Positions 1 through 9,333 of a stretch of DNA of 64,000 nucleotides are shown here, in pieces. The notes beneath the pieces were generated by a model that was not told the origin of the DNA, searched no databases, and saw only the letters and a list, made by a program, of their open reading frames with translations. The position numbers and the translations under genes are program-made. Positions within the stretch are counted from its first letter, which is position 1. Each line of letters starts with the position of its first letter. Source of the stretch: an uncultured Prochlorococcus sp. (GTDB lineage Bacteria > Cyanobacteriota > Cyanobacteriia > PCC-6307 > Cyanobiaceae); contig CACMTJ010000001.1 in NCBI GenBank assembly GCA_902616595.1, positions 50,655-114,654 on the forward strand, read 5' to 3'.

Positions 1-252
1 TCTTATTTAAAAAATTTCAAAAACATTCAAACAGCTTTCGCGAGTGGATGGATGTCAATAAGAGCTCTAAGAAAAAGATCAGGATATGATAAAGGATTCG
101 CAATCTCTGATCATGCGGATTGGGATGGAATTCTGGAAGTAGTAAAAAAGTCTGAAGCAAAAAATGTATTTTTTCATCATGGAGATAGTGAAGCCTTAAG
201 TAAATATTTAGTTGAAAAGGAATCAATAAATGTCCTTTTATTCGGTAAATAA
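1..252 (+). CDS. Ligase-associated DNA exonuclease, C-terminal end (partial)
   Basis: The frame is open from the first base of the window, so only about 83 C-terminal residues are present. The visible part carries SDHADWDG and FFHHGDSEAL, typical of the metallo-beta-lactamase/beta-CASP exonuclease that sits next to bacterial ATP-dependent ligases. The stop is 2 bp before the ligase start, so this is the first visible gene of a four-gene repair operon. The catalytic N-terminal metal site lies outside the window. Assignment rests on the C-terminal motifs plus the operon context. Confidence 0.8.
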   Translation, partial: SYLKNFKNIQTAFASGWMSIRALRKRSGYDKGFAISDHADWDGILEVVKKSEAKNVFFHHGDSEALSKYLVEKESINVLLFGK

Positions 253-254
253 AT

Positions 255-1895
255 ATGAGCTTAAAAAAGTTTTCAGAATTATTTGGTGATCTAGATTCAA
301 TTAATAGTACAAATAATAAAATTGAAGTTTTAAAGAATTATTTTTTATCTAATGATCCAATAGATAATTCATGGGCAATATATTTACTAACTGGAAAAAG
401 TAATAAGAGATTTATTAGTGGAAGATATTTAAAAAATCTTTTTTCTCAAATATATGAATATCCTCAATGGTTAATTGATACTTGTTATTTAAAAGTTGGT
501 GATTCTGCGGAGGTAATAACGTTATTGCTTAAAAATAAAACTAATTTAAGAAAAAAGAAGTTATCAAATATAAGTCTCAATGAATTACTAAGCGAAACAA
601 TACCTGCATTATCAAAACTTAATGAGTATGAGAAAAATTTAGAAATTAAAAATCTTTGGGAAAAATTACCTGAAGATAACCATCTAATTTTCAATAAAAT
701 TCTTACAGGAACTTTTAGAGTAGGAGTCTCTATCGGATTAATCACAAAATCAATATCAAAACTAACTAATATTGAGGAAGAGATTATTTCTCATAGGTTG
801 ATGGGTGATTTTAAACCTTCAATTGATTCATATCAAATTTTAATTAACAAGAATATCAATCTTCAAGAGTTAAATTCCAAACCATTTCCATTTCTTCTAG
901 CAAATACTATTGAAGATAAAATCTTCAAAAATTCAATAAATGATTTTCAATTTGAATGGAAATACGACGGTATAAGGATGCAATTAATTAAAAGATCAGG
1001 CAATGTTTCGTTATGGACAAGAGGGCAAGAATTAGTAAATCAATCTTTCCCAGAATTAGTAGAGAAAATGTCACATATAAAAGATGATTTTGTTCTTGAT
1101 GGGGAATTATTAGTTTGGAATTTTAAAGAACAAATTGCCTTTGATTTTTCATTACTTCAAAAAAGAATAAATAGAAAGTCTCCTACTAGATCAATCCAAA
1201 TAAAATATCCCATTATTTTTATTGCTTATGATCTTTTAGAGATTAATGGGAGAGATATAAGAGAAATTAAATTAGAAAATAGAAGAATTGAGTTAGAAAA
1301 ATTTTTTTCAAAATGGCAAATTAAAACTGAGAATAATATCTCTGATATTTTCAAAATATGTGATTTAATCTTTCCTAAAGATTGGCCTGATGCTTTAACT
1401 TATAAAGAAAAATCCCGAGAAAATAATACTGAAGGATTAATAATTAAGAAAAAGACTTCTATATACTCCTCTGGTAGAAAGAAAGGTATTTGGTGGAAAT
1501 ATAAAGTTGATCCTATGCAACTTGATGCTGTTCTAATTTACGCTAAGGGCGGTAGCGGTAGAAGAGCTGGTTTGTATACAGATTACAGTTTTGCATTATG
1601 GAAAGACAAAGAATTAATTAAATTTGCAAGTGCATATTCTGGTTTAACGAATATTGAGATTAAAGAGCTTGATAAATGGATAAGAAAAAATACAATAGAA
1701 AAATTTGGTCCTGTTCGATCTTTAAAACCAGAAATGGTATTCGAAATATCTTTTGAGAAAATACAAATTTCTAAACGTCATAAGTCAGGCATAGCAGTAC
1801 GATTTCCAAGAATAACAAAATGGAGAAAAGATAAAAAAATTAATGATGCAGATAGCCTAGATAATGCTTATGAATTAATGAAAAAAATATTATGA
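255..1895 (+). CDS. ATP-dependent DNA ligase (ligase-associated repair operon)
   Basis: This 546-residue protein joins DNA nicks using ATP. The adenylation motif KYDGIR places the nucleophilic lysine at about residue 236. FVLDGELL, EGLIIKKK and WWKYK follow as the remaining nucleotidyltransferase motifs, and a C-terminal OB-fold-like region ends the protein. About 200 N-terminal residues precede the motif, like the DNA-binding domain of LigB/LigC-type bacterial ATP ligases. It overlaps the helicase start by 4 bp (ATGA), showing translational coupling. It is distinct from the essential NAD-dependent LigA, which is not in this window, and probably acts in DNA damage repair. Confidence 0.93.
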   Translation: MSLKKFSELFGDLDSINSTNNKIEVLKNYFLSNDPIDNSWAIYLLTGKSNKRFISGRYLKNLFSQIYEYPQWLIDTCYLKVGDSAEVITLLLKNKTNLRKKKLSNISLNELLSETIPALSKLNEYEKNLEIKNLWEKLPEDNHLIFNKILTGTFRVGVSIGLITKSISKLTNIEEEIISHRLMGDFKPSIDSYQILINKNINLQELNSKPFPFLLANTIEDKIFKNSINDFQFEWKYDGIRMQLIKRSGNVSLWTRGQELVNQSFPELVEKMSHIKDDFVLDGELLVWNFKEQIAFDFSLLQKRINRKSPTRSIQIKYPIIFIAYDLLEINGRDIREIKLENRRIELEKFFSKWQIKTENNISDIFKICDLIFPKDWPDALTYKEKSRENNTEGLIIKKKTSIYSSGRKKGIWWKYKVDPMQLDAVLIYAKGGSGRRAGLYTDYSFALWKDKELIKFASAYSGLTNIEIKELDKWIRKNTIEKFGPVRSLKPEMVFEISFEKIQISKRHKSGIAVRFPRITKWRKDKKINDADSLDNAYELMKKIL

Positions 1896-4390
1896 AAAAT
1901 ATTACGAAAAATAATAAGCAAAATAATAAGCAAAATAATTTAATTTCTAAAATTAAACAGTTTTTCTCCACAAATGGATGGGAGCCACTACCCTATCAGA
2001 TCGAATCTTGGGAAGCATTTTTAAATGGAGAGAGTGGAATAATTCAAGTTCCTACTGGATGCGGCAAAACTTATGCTGCATTAATGGGACCTCTATCAAA
2101 GATAGAAGATCCTAAAAATAATAAAAGTGTGAATATATTATTAATAACTCCTTTAAAAGCACTAAGTAGAGATCTAAAAAATTCCATACAATTAGCAGCT
2201 TTGCATTTTAATAAAGAAATCACTGTTGAAATTAGAAACGGGGATACAACCCCATATGAAAAGAAAAAGCAACTAGCTAAACCACCTAATATTCTTATTA
2301 CCACTCCAGAGTCTTTATCTCTTTTACTTTCTAATAAAGAATCTAATAATCTGTTCAAGGGGTTGACGTCAATAATTATTGATGAATGGCATGAATTGAT
2401 GGGTAGTAAAAGAGGAAACCAGTGCGAATTATCTTTAAGTTGGCTAAGAGGTAGTATAAAAAATTTACAAATTTGGGCAATGTCTGCAACTATTGGAAAT
2501 ATTGAAGAAGCAGCAAAAGCAATAGTTGGGATGAGCGATATTAAACCCAAAATTATAAGTACAAATATTCAAAAAGAGATAGAAATTATAAGCGTTTTGC
2601 CAGAGGAGAAAACCACCTTTCCATGGAGTGGCCATTTAGGAATCAGAAGTCATTCTTCACTTTTAAAAATCCTAGATAAAAATAAAAGCACCTTATTATT
2701 CACCAATACAAGAAACCAATCTGAAAGATGGTATCAATGTCTTAAATTTTTTCTGCCAGAGATGGAAGACAAAATCGCACTTCATCACGGTTCCCTCGAT
2801 AAAGAAGATAGAAAAAGAGTTGAAGAAGGGGTTAAAGATGGATTAATAAAATGGGTAGTCTGCACCAGCTCGTTAGATTTGGGAGTTGACTTCCAACCTG
2901 TAGATCAAATAGTTCAAATTGGTAGTGCAAAGAATTTAGCTAGACTTATCCAAAGAGCTGGAAGAAGTGCTCATAGACCAGGGGGTAAATCAAAAATAAT
3001 TTTTATGCCTACTAATTCTTTGGAGTTATTTGAGATTAGTGCAATGAGAAGAATAATAAAAAGTGGTATTTCTGAGGAAATTAGACTTCCTGAATTATCT
3101 TATGATGTACTTCTTCAACATCTAATAAGTTTGGCATGCGGAAATGGCTTTGATCCGAAAATTGAGAAAGAAAGAATTAAAAATTGCTGGAGTTATAGAA
3201 ACTTAAAAGATCAAGATTGGAATTGGTGTCTTGACTTTTTAGAATATGGAGGAAAATGTCTTAAAGCATACCAAAAATATAAAAAGATAGTTAAAGAGGA
3301 ATCACAAAATAATAATGAAAACTTTAAATATTTTGTAAAAGACAAATCTTTAATAAGAATGCATAAGTTCAATATTGGGACAATTACAAGTGACAAATTT
3401 GTGAATGTCAAATATATGAAAGGAAAATCTTTAGGTAATTTAGAGGAGAATTTTGCTTCAAAATTAAATCCTGGGGATACATTTTACTTTGCTGGCAAAA
3501 TGCTTCAATTTGTAAGAATAAGAGATATGATTTTATATGTTAAAAAATCAACAAAAAAAAGTTCTCTAATTCCTGCATGGGTTGGTGGTCAAATGGCAAT
3601 TTCTGATCTACTTTGTGAGAGTTTAAGAAAAGAAATAGATATATGCAACGAACTAGAAAATTATGATTGCTTAAATCCTGAACTAAATTCATTACGCCCA
3701 ATATTGAAGAAACAAAAATTTCTTTCAAATATTCCAAAGAAAGATGAATTCCTTATAGAAATATATAAAACCAAGGATTTATCAAATCTTTTTGTTTTTA
3801 CACTTGATGGCAAATTTGTAAATGAAGGAATTGCATTTTTATGGGCTTTGAGATTGGCAAAATTAAAACAATCTACATTTAGTATTACTGCTAATGATTT
3901 TGGATTCAGCTTAACTACTGCAGAAGATTATGATTTTTCCATAATAAAAAAAGAAGCTGATTACTTTTTGAATAACAAAAAATTAGAAGAAGATCTAGAA
4001 AATGCAATTAATTTTTCAGAATTAACAAAACGTAGATTTAAAAATATTGCCCAAATAAGTGGACTAGTAAATCAAAATAATCCAACCAAAACAAAAACTT
4101 CTTCTCAACTTCAAATAAGTTCAAGTCTTTTCTACGATGTCTTTACTAAATATGAAGAAGGCCATCTTTTGATAAAACAATCGCATCAAGAAGTTAAAGA
4201 ATATCAATTAGAAAATAAGAGAATATCTAGATCATTAGAAAGATTAAAAAATTTAAAAATGCTACTAAACGAGATAAAAAGTCCAACGCCTTTTGCTTTC
4301 CCTTTACTGGTTGAAAGACTTAAAAATACTTTAAGCAATGAGCCAATAGAAAAAAGAGTAGAAAAACTTATAAAAAAATATAGTGATTAA
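1892..4390 (+). CDS. Ligase-associated DEXH-box helicase (Lhr-like)
   Basis: The 832-residue protein is a superfamily 2 helicase. Walker A is PTGCGKT at residues 54-60 and the DEWH box is at 164-167. The SATIG motif follows, and a motif VI of the form QRAGRSAHRPGG lies in the second RecA domain. The long C-terminal half is like the Lhr family. It begins inside the ligase stop (4-bp overlap) and ends directly before the phosphoesterase, so the four proteins are probably made together. The family is implicated in DNA damage response. The exact substrate is not visible from sequence. Confidence 0.92.
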   Translation: MKNITKNNKQNNKQNNLISKIKQFFSTNGWEPLPYQIESWEAFLNGESGIIQVPTGCGKTYAALMGPLSKIEDPKNNKSVNILLITPLKALSRDLKNSIQLAALHFNKEITVEIRNGDTTPYEKKKQLAKPPNILITTPESLSLLLSNKESNNLFKGLTSIIIDEWHELMGSKRGNQCELSLSWLRGSIKNLQIWAMSATIGNIEEAAKAIVGMSDIKPKIISTNIQKEIEIISVLPEEKTTFPWSGHLGIRSHSSLLKILDKNKSTLLFTNTRNQSERWYQCLKFFLPEMEDKIALHHGSLDKEDRKRVEEGVKDGLIKWVVCTSSLDLGVDFQPVDQIVQIGSAKNLARLIQRAGRSAHRPGGKSKIIFMPTNSLELFEISAMRRIIKSGISEEIRLPELSYDVLLQHLISLACGNGFDPKIEKERIKNCWSYRNLKDQDWNWCLDFLEYGGKCLKAYQKYKKIVKEESQNNNENFKYFVKDKSLIRMHKFNIGTITSDKFVNVKYMKGKSLGNLEENFASKLNPGDTFYFAGKMLQFVRIRDMILYVKKSTKKSSLIPAWVGGQMAISDLLCESLRKEIDICNELENYDCLNPELNSLRPILKKQKFLSNIPKKDEFLIEIYKTKDLSNLFVFTLDGKFVNEGIAFLWALRLAKLKQSTFSITANDFGFSLTTAEDYDFSIIKKEADYFLNNKKLEEDLENAINFSELTKRRFKNIAQISGLVNQNNPTKTKTSSQLQISSSLFYDVFTKYEEGHLLIKQSHQEVKEYQLENKRISRSLERLKNLKMLLNEIKSPTPFAFPLLVERLKNTLSNEPIEKRVEKLIKKYSD

Positions 4391-5035
4391 ATGAAAAAAA
4401 GTTCTTTTAAATTTTTTTGGGAAGATACATTGTTAGAGATGCTTCCTTCAAGAGCGTTATTTCTACCGGAAACAAAAGAGTTGTTAATATGCGATATTCA
4501 TCTTGGGAAAGCAGAGTATTTTCAGCAAAATGGTATACCTCTTACTAATAATTCAGATAAAAACAATTTTGCAAGAATAAAAAAAATAGTAAAAAAATAT
4601 AGTCCTGAAAAGTTAATAATATTAGGAGATTTATTCCACAGCAAATATTCAATAGATAAAACTCTTCAAAAAAAAGTTGAGGATCTTCCTGAACTACTAA
4701 AAACCACAGTTGAACTAATCCTGGGAAATCACGATGTAGGTTGTGATTTTAAAAATATAAAAATTTTTGATATTAGAAAAACTAAAAATATTACTTTTAG
4801 CCATGAACCAGTTAATTTAGAAAATAATAAAACCTTGAATATTTGTGGACATTATCATCCAAAAATCTATTTAAAAAACAATGGAGATAAATTATCTTTT
4901 AGGTGCTTTGCAATGGATAACAATAAAAATGTTTTATATCTGCCTGCATTCGGAGACTTAACAGGAGGATATCCCTGCAAAAAGTCATTTAAAAAATGGG
5001 CAATTGTTTCTGAAGAAGAAATTATCGAAATTTAA
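4391..5035 (+). CDS. pdeM: Ligase-associated endonuclease PdeM (metallophosphoesterase)
   Basis: The 214-residue protein carries the calcineurin-like metal-binding motifs in order. These are CDIHLGK (D35, H37), LGDLFHS (D80), GNHD (113-115) and CGHYHPK (H154, H156). This matches the ligase-associated phosphoesterase PdeM. The start codon immediately follows the helicase stop without a gap, so it is the last gene of the repair operon. The downstream 200 bp are AT-rich with no clear terminator. Confidence 0.88.
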   Translation: MKKSSFKFFWEDTLLEMLPSRALFLPETKELLICDIHLGKAEYFQQNGIPLTNNSDKNNFARIKKIVKKYSPEKLIILGDLFHSKYSIDKTLQKKVEDLPELLKTTVELILGNHDVGCDFKNIKIFDIRKTKNITFSHEPVNLENNKTLNICGHYHPKIYLKNNGDKLSFRCFAMDNNKNVLYLPAFGDLTGGYPCKKSFKKWAIVSEEEIIEI

Positions 5036-5247
5036 TCTTAATTGGAATCATACTGAAGTGACTTAATTTTTTCATTTAGATATACCAATTTATACTCCAA
5101 GTTCTCGTTTATTTTATTTATCAATTATTTTGAATCTATTAATCTATTTCTATTAGTAGAAATTGATAATAAAAAATTTATACAGCTAATGACCCTTTCT
5201 TTAGCAGGCAATTCACGTTATAAAAAAAATAAACACATTTTATAGAA

Positions 5248-5550
5248 ATGAAAAAATTAATAGCCTTGATTTTATTTCCATTTCTTATCAGCCCATTTGG
5301 GGCAAACGCAAATGATAATTTTTCCGTTGAGATAGAAGCACTTACACTAGTAATGGAGCAATATAAGGAAGAAACCGAATCAAGTGTTGAATTAGACATG
5401 GAAAATAAAAAGCCAAGTTACATGGCTCTTAAACAAGACGAATGCAACGCCACTGTTGAAGTTACAGAAAAAACAGGATTAGAAGTTGTAAATACTGAAT
5501 CTTTCGATGTAAACGTCTGCTTGAAAGAAATCTATAAAGTAATCAACTAA
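5248..5550 (+). CDS. Small secreted protein, function unknown
   Basis: The 100-residue protein starts with a clear signal peptide: a basic MKK, a hydrophobic stretch to about residue 18, and a likely cleavage near GANAN. The mature part is acidic and has three cysteines, including DECNA and VCLKE, which could form a disulfide. I do not recognise the family. It stands alone, more than 200 bp after the repair operon, so it probably has its own promoter. Confidence 0.65.
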   Translation: MKKLIALILFPFLISPFGANANDNFSVEIEALTLVMEQYKEETESSVELDMENKKPSYMALKQDECNATVEVTEKTGLEVVNTESFDVNVCLKEIYKVIN

Positions 5551-5589
5551 ATAAGCAGATTATAAAAATACAATAAAAACAAAAAATTA

Positions 5590-5705
5590 AAGAGGTCTTT
5601 TTCTTAAAGAAGGTAAGACCTCGAGACCTAACAGAAAACTTTGGAACGGGTTCTGCATACCCAATTAATAACTGCAAAGGAATTGCAGAGGTGTGATTAA
5701 AAGTA
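5590..5705 (-). ncRNA. Candidate structured small RNA or 3' UTR
   Basis: Between the 48-aa minus-strand ORF and the terminator there are two further short hairpins. One is CTGCAA with TTGCAG (5672-5688) and the other is GGGT with ACCC (5648-5662). With the terminator stem this gives a compact, relatively GC-rich three-hairpin element of about 110 nt. It could be a free small RNA or the 3' end of the upstream mRNA. A 23-codon ORF also lies within it (5587-5658, minus strand), but I see no sign that it is translated. Confidence 0.3.
5592..5622 (-). terminator. Rho-independent terminator, minus strand
   Basis: An 8-bp perfect stem (GAGGTCTT with AAGACCTC) is followed on the minus strand by a long T-rich run. 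The plus-strand side has no T tract, so it terminates minus-strand transcription coming from the 5733-5879 ORF or from a separate small RNA. Confidence 0.6.
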
Positions 5706-5732
5706 CAAAACCTAAAATTATTTTTTAAATAA

Positions 5733-5879
5733 TTATTTCTTCTTTGATAATGTTTGTGATTCTTCTCTAGACATTAGAGCTTCAATTTGAGCAAGAACTT
5801 TTTGAAGTTCATCCGTTTTTGTGAGAGATGCTTCTGCTACTTCTCTTAATTTTTCTAACTGTTCTTTAGTTTTATCCAT
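5733..5879 (-). CDS. Small coiled-coil protein, 48 aa
   Basis: A complete 49-codon frame starts MDKTKEQLEKLREVAEAS and ends ESQTLSKKK. It is highly charged and almost entirely heptad-like, so a single helix or coiled coil is expected. There is no signal peptide or membrane segment. The codon use matches the neighbours and the reading frame fills the gap between flanking AT-rich sequence. Function is unknown. Confidence 0.5.
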   Translation of the reverse strand: MDKTKEQLEKLREVAEASLTKTDELQKVLAQIEALMSREESQTLSKKK

Positions 5880-6075
5880 GATAAATAAATTAGAAATTAA
5901 CCACTTTAAAAAATGGTTTTAATACAGATTTTTCACTCCCACACAAATTCATATTCTCTCTTTTTTTTATAAAGTCAAATAAATTTCCATTTATTAAGGT
6001 TTTATGAGGACTTCCAATTAATCCTTTATTTATTATAGAAACCATAAGATTACCTGAAATAGAAATACTCTTAAA

Positions 6076-6165
6076 TTATGAAGTAAATACAGGTAATCCT
6101 ATTGTTGCAGTTGTTATGAGAGCCCCTGCAAAAATCAAGAAAGGTAGATAAGGATAGTTTTTCAA
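6076..6165 (-). CDS. Possible very small membrane protein (TTG start)
   Basis: A 29-codon frame beginning TTG encodes a hydrophobic stretch from LPFLIFAGALITTATIGL to the stop, a convincing transmembrane segment. No good ribosome binding site precedes the TTG, and the frame stays open for about 17 more codons upstream without a better start. It lies in the otherwise empty 5880-6272 gap. It may be a real peptide or a remnant. Confidence 0.25.
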   Translation of the reverse strand: MKNYPYLPFLIFAGALITTATIGLPVFTS

Positions 6166-6272
6166 AGATAAACTTACTAATTCGAAATAACTATATAGGT
6201 ATTTATACTGTTTGTCTACCCTTTATCCGTTTTAAAGCTAAAAATCTTTCTTTTGAAAGTAAAAATTAAACA

Positions 6273-7082
6273 TTAACCAAATTTACCTGATATGTATTCC
6301 TGAGTAGTTTTTTCTTTTGGAGAGTTAAAAATTCTCTCTGTCGAATTAAATTCTGCAAGATAACCAACCTTTCCTCCATCACCATCTTCATATTCAATAG
6401 CATTAAAAAATGCAGTCATATCACTGACTCTCAATGCCTGTTGCATATTATGGGTAACGATAATTATTGTGTAATTCTTCTTTAGTTCATGCATAGTCTC
6501 TTCTATTTTCAAAGTAGAGATTGGATCTAAAGCTGAGCATGGCTCATCCATGAGAATTATTTCAGGCTCAATTGCGATGGTTCGAGCAATACATAATCTC
6601 TGTTGTTGTCCACCAGATAAAGAGTAACCACTATCATTTAATTTATCCTTACATTCACTCCATACAGCAGCTTTTCTCAAGGAACTTTCCACTAATTCAT
6701 CCATATCTCCCGTAAAGCCATTGATTCTTGCTCCGAATGCAATATTTTCGTAGATAGATTTTGGAAAAGGATTAGGTTGCTGAAAAACCATTCCGATTCT
6801 TCTTCTAACTTCAACTGGATCTACTCTTTTGTCATAGATATTAGTTCCATCAAAGAGGACTGTCCCTTTTAACGAACAATTAGGGATTAAATCGTTCATT
6901 CTATTCAAAGCTCTAAGAACGGTTGATTTACCACAACCAGAAGGGCCAATGAGTGAAGTTATATCTCCTGCTTTAAAATTTAAAAAAACATTTTTTACCG
7001 CTTCAAAAGTGCCATAACTAATAGAAACATCCTCAAGAGATAAAATGTTTTTCTTTTGCGACTTTTTAGTGTTTTTAATCAT
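6273..7082 (-). CDS. pstB: Phosphate ABC transporter ATP-binding protein PstB
   Basis: PstB powers high-affinity phosphate import on the inner face of the cytoplasmic membrane. Walker A (GPSGCGKST), the signature LSGGQQQR, Walker B ([12 protein letters not shown]) and the H-loop region [10 protein letters not shown] are all present. The chosen start (MIKNTKK) is 1 bp past the pstA stop. A longer frame to 7118 would overlap pstA by 35 bp and is less likely. It is the last gene of the pstC-pstA-pstB operon. The product is 269 residues, usual for PstB. Confidence 0.97.
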   Translation of the reverse strand: MIKNTKKSQKKNILSLEDVSISYGTFEAVKNVFLNFKAGDITSLIGPSGCGKSTVLRALNRMNDLIPNCSLKGTVLFDGTNIYDKRVDPVEVRRRIGMVFQQPNPFPKSIYENIAFGARINGFTGDMDELVESSLRKAAVWSECKDKLNDSGYSLSGGQQQRLCIARTIAIEPEIILMDEPCSALDPISTLKIEETMHELKKNYTIIIVTHNMQQALRVSDMTAFFNAIEYEDGDGGKVGYLAEFNSTERIFNSPKEKTTQEYISGKFG

Positions 7083-7083
7083 T

Positions 7084-7983
7084 TCATACCCTCTTAGTTT
7101 TCTCAGTAAAAGCGGCAAATATCCTTGAAAAAATATTAACTGTTAGTATTGATATGACAAGAATAAAGGAAGCCGCCCAAGCTAGTTTATTCTGTGCATC
7201 ATAAGGTTCAAGGGCAAAATTATATATCAAAACAGCTAATGAGCCCATCTCGTAAAACAAATCTTCAAAACCTACTATGTAGTAGTAAGAAAATAAAGCA
7301 GTAAATATCAAAGGTGCTGTTTCGCCTGCAGCCCTTGCGATTCCAAGCACAACCCCAGTAGCAATAGATCTAAATGCTGTGGGTAAAGTTATTTTTAATA
7401 TTGTTGTATACATACTTGCTCCTATGCCTAGAGAAGCATACCTTAATTCATTTGGTACTAACTTTAAACCTTCATCAGTAGTTTTTATAACTGTAGGCAA
7501 CATCAATATTGAAAGAGCCATACCTCCTGCAAAACCACTGTACATACTGCCAAATAAAATTTTTGTTGAAACGATTAAGGCATAAATAAATACACCGGCA
7601 ATTATTGAAGGAACACCAGCTAAAACATTAACTCCGAATCTAATAAATTTTGAAAAAGGTCCTCCTTTTGAATATTCAGCTAGATATATGCCACCGCCAA
7701 CACCTACTGGTATGGCAATAATTGAAGCAATAGTTGTAATAACTAGTGTCCCAATTAATGCAGGATTAATTCCTCCCGCATCTAAATCATCTCCAGGAGG
7801 ATTTGGTTCTAAAGTAAATAATTCTGGTGTGATTTGAGCTCCCCCTTTAATAAGAATATATGTAACCACAAAAATCAAAGGAAGAATTGCAATGAGTGCA
7901 CAAAAAACTGATAAAGAAGTAAAGAATTTATCTCCTACATTTCGTGATAGTTTTTTCTGGTAATAAAGAGAATTCATAATCAT
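7084..7983 (-). CDS. pstA: Phosphate ABC transporter permease PstA
   Basis: The 299-residue inner-membrane protein has about six hydrophobic spans. The permease signature lies around [15 protein letters not shown], where the conserved EAA-type loop contacts PstB. Its start immediately follows the pstC stop, and a second in-frame methionine two codons later (MNSL) is an alternative start. It pairs with PstC to form the phosphate channel. Confidence 0.96.
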   Translation of the reverse strand: MIMNSLYYQKKLSRNVGDKFFTSLSVFCALIAILPLIFVVTYILIKGGAQITPELFTLEPNPPGDDLDAGGINPALIGTLVITTIASIIAIPVGVGGGIYLAEYSKGGPFSKFIRFGVNVLAGVPSIIAGVFIYALIVSTKILFGSMYSGFAGGMALSILMLPTVIKTTDEGLKLVPNELRYASLGIGASMYTTILKITLPTAFRSIATGVVLGIARAAGETAPLIFTALFSYYYIVGFEDLFYEMGSLAVLIYNFALEPYDAQNKLAWAASFILVISILTVNIFSRIFAAFTEKTKRV

Positions 7984-8931
7984 CTAATATTTGAGACTAA
8001 ATTTCTTAACTAGCCATTGAGCAAAGATATTAACCACTAAAGATAGGATCATTAGTACAAAAGCCGCATAAAAAAGTGATGAGACCTGACTTCCATCGGC
8101 TTCACCAAACTGGTTTGCAAGCATAGAAGAGATGGTATATCCAGGAGATAATAGTGACCAACTAAATACATTAGAATTTCCAATAATCATCGTGACAGCC
8201 ATGGTTTCACCCATTGCCCTGCCTAACGCCAATAGAACACCTGCCATAATTCCTGATAATGCCGCAGGCAAAATTACCGAAAATATAGTTTTCCATCTAC
8301 TTGCACCAATTCCATAGGAAGCATTCCTAAGCTTTTTGGGAACTTGATTCAGACTATCTCTAGCTATCGAGGTCACTATTGGTAAAAGCATTACCACTAA
8401 AATTATTATCCCTAAAAGTGAATTCCGACCTGCAGGCTCCGTACTAAATAAAGGAATCCAACCAAAGAATTTATGTAAAAAAACAAAAAACTCTCTAAAG
8501 AAAGGTTCCATAACAAATATCGCCCATAATCCCAATACGACAGATGGTATAGCTGCTAGTAATTCAACAAATGAACCTACTATTTCTCTGACAAATTTCG
8601 GAACAAAATCCTCTGTAATAAATATCGCAGTTCCAACACCTAAAGGGATAGTAATCAATAATGAAAGAAGAGAAGTAACTAATGTCCCATATATTGCTGT
8701 AAAAGCTCCATATTCATCTTTTACTGGATTCCATTCAGAAGTTACTAGAAAATTTAAGCCATACCTTGAAAATGATTCAAATGACTGAAAAAAGACTACT
8801 AAAATAATTCCAAAAAGTACTATTGCAACAATACTAGACAAGGCTAGGGTTGTATTTTTAAAGATTAAATCTATATTTTTTTCAATTCCGAATCTTTTAC
8901 GATTCTTGAAAAGAGTTAATTTCTCTTCCAT
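7984..8931 (-). CDS. pstC: Phosphate ABC transporter permease PstC
   Basis: The 315-residue permease has multiple hydrophobic segments and the conserved ALGRAMGETMAVTMIIGN motif of PstC. It is the first gene of the pstCAB operon. Upstream on the same strand is a Pho-box-like pair and a -10 box (8961-8996), so phosphate-starvation control by PhoB is expected. The binding protein gene pstS is not in this operon but lies at 13369-14364. Confidence 0.96.
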   Translation of the reverse strand: MEEKLTLFKNRKRFGIEKNIDLIFKNTTLALSSIVAIVLFGIILVVFFQSFESFSRYGLNFLVTSEWNPVKDEYGAFTAIYGTLVTSLLSLLITIPLGVGTAIFITEDFVPKFVREIVGSFVELLAAIPSVVLGLWAIFVMEPFFREFFVFLHKFFGWIPLFSTEPAGRNSLLGIIILVVMLLPIVTSIARDSLNQVPKKLRNASYGIGASRWKTIFSVILPAALSGIMAGVLLALGRAMGETMAVTMIIGNSNVFSWSLLSPGYTISSMLANQFGEADGSQVSSLFYAAFVLMILSLVVNIFAQWLVKKFSLKY

Positions 8932-8960
8932 TAAAAAAAGAATATTTCTACAAATCTACT

Positions 8961-8996
8961 ATTAAATATTGGAAAAGACTTTAAGATGGGTTAAAG
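8961..8996 (-). promoter_or_regulatory. Pho box and -10 for pstCAB
   Basis: Reading the minus strand, CTTTAACC and CTTAAAGT begin 11 bp apart. Exactly 11 nt after the second repeat comes TTTAAT as a -10 element. This matches the cyanobacterial PhoB/SphR box (tandem 8-bp repeats, 3-bp spacer) and the spacing of the other Pho-type promoters in the window. Confidence 0.6.
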
Positions 8997-9053
8997 GTAT
9001 ATGAAAGTCATGAAAAGTTAACATCCTTAAATTAATTTTTTCAAAAATTTTTT

Positions 9054-9089
9054 CTTTAACTTTACTTAACCATAGGTGAATATTATTTA
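9054..9089 (+). promoter_or_regulatory. Pho box and -10 upstream of the 68-aa gene
   Basis: CTTTAACT and CTTAACCA begin 11 bp apart. TATTTA follows 11 nt after the second repeat, 20 bp before the start codon at 9109. The arrangement equals that at 14635-14670 and 16103-16160. Confidence 0.55.
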
Positions 9090-9108
9090 TTGAATAGAAA
9101 CTGAGGGA

Positions 9109-9315
9109 ATGTTTAAATACAGGGAATTTATTGCTCAAATCAAATATAAAGAAGTAATATCTTCCCCTGTATATTTTATTCCTGTTTTGCTTCTATCAAT
9201 AATGATTATTATAGAAGGTTTTCACATCTTTAATCACAAACAAAATTGCAAAACTAAAGCTGAGTGGATGGAACAATCAGGAATGACTTATGACAGGGAA
9301 TCAGAAGTTAATTAA
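9109..9315 (+). CDS. Small membrane protein, predicted Pho regulon member
   Basis: This 68-residue protein has one strong hydrophobic span (VYFIPVLLLSIMIIIEGF, about residues 21-38), then a short hydrophilic tail with one cysteine. It is not a family I recognise. A Pho-box-type promoter lies directly upstream, and the gene is divergent from pstCAB, so a role during phosphate stress is an inference from regulation and position only. Confidence 0.65.
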   Translation: MFKYREFIAQIKYKEVISSPVYFIPVLLLSIMIIIEGFHIFNHKQNCKTKAEWMEQSGMTYDRESEVN

Positions 9316-9333
9316 TAAAATCTAAAATATAAT

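Noticed and set aside
5880..6060. Possible Yfr1-type small RNA because of a CACTCCCACAC piece
   Set aside because: It lacks the conserved Yfr1 core and the flanking stem-loops, and the surrounding sequence gives no stable fold.
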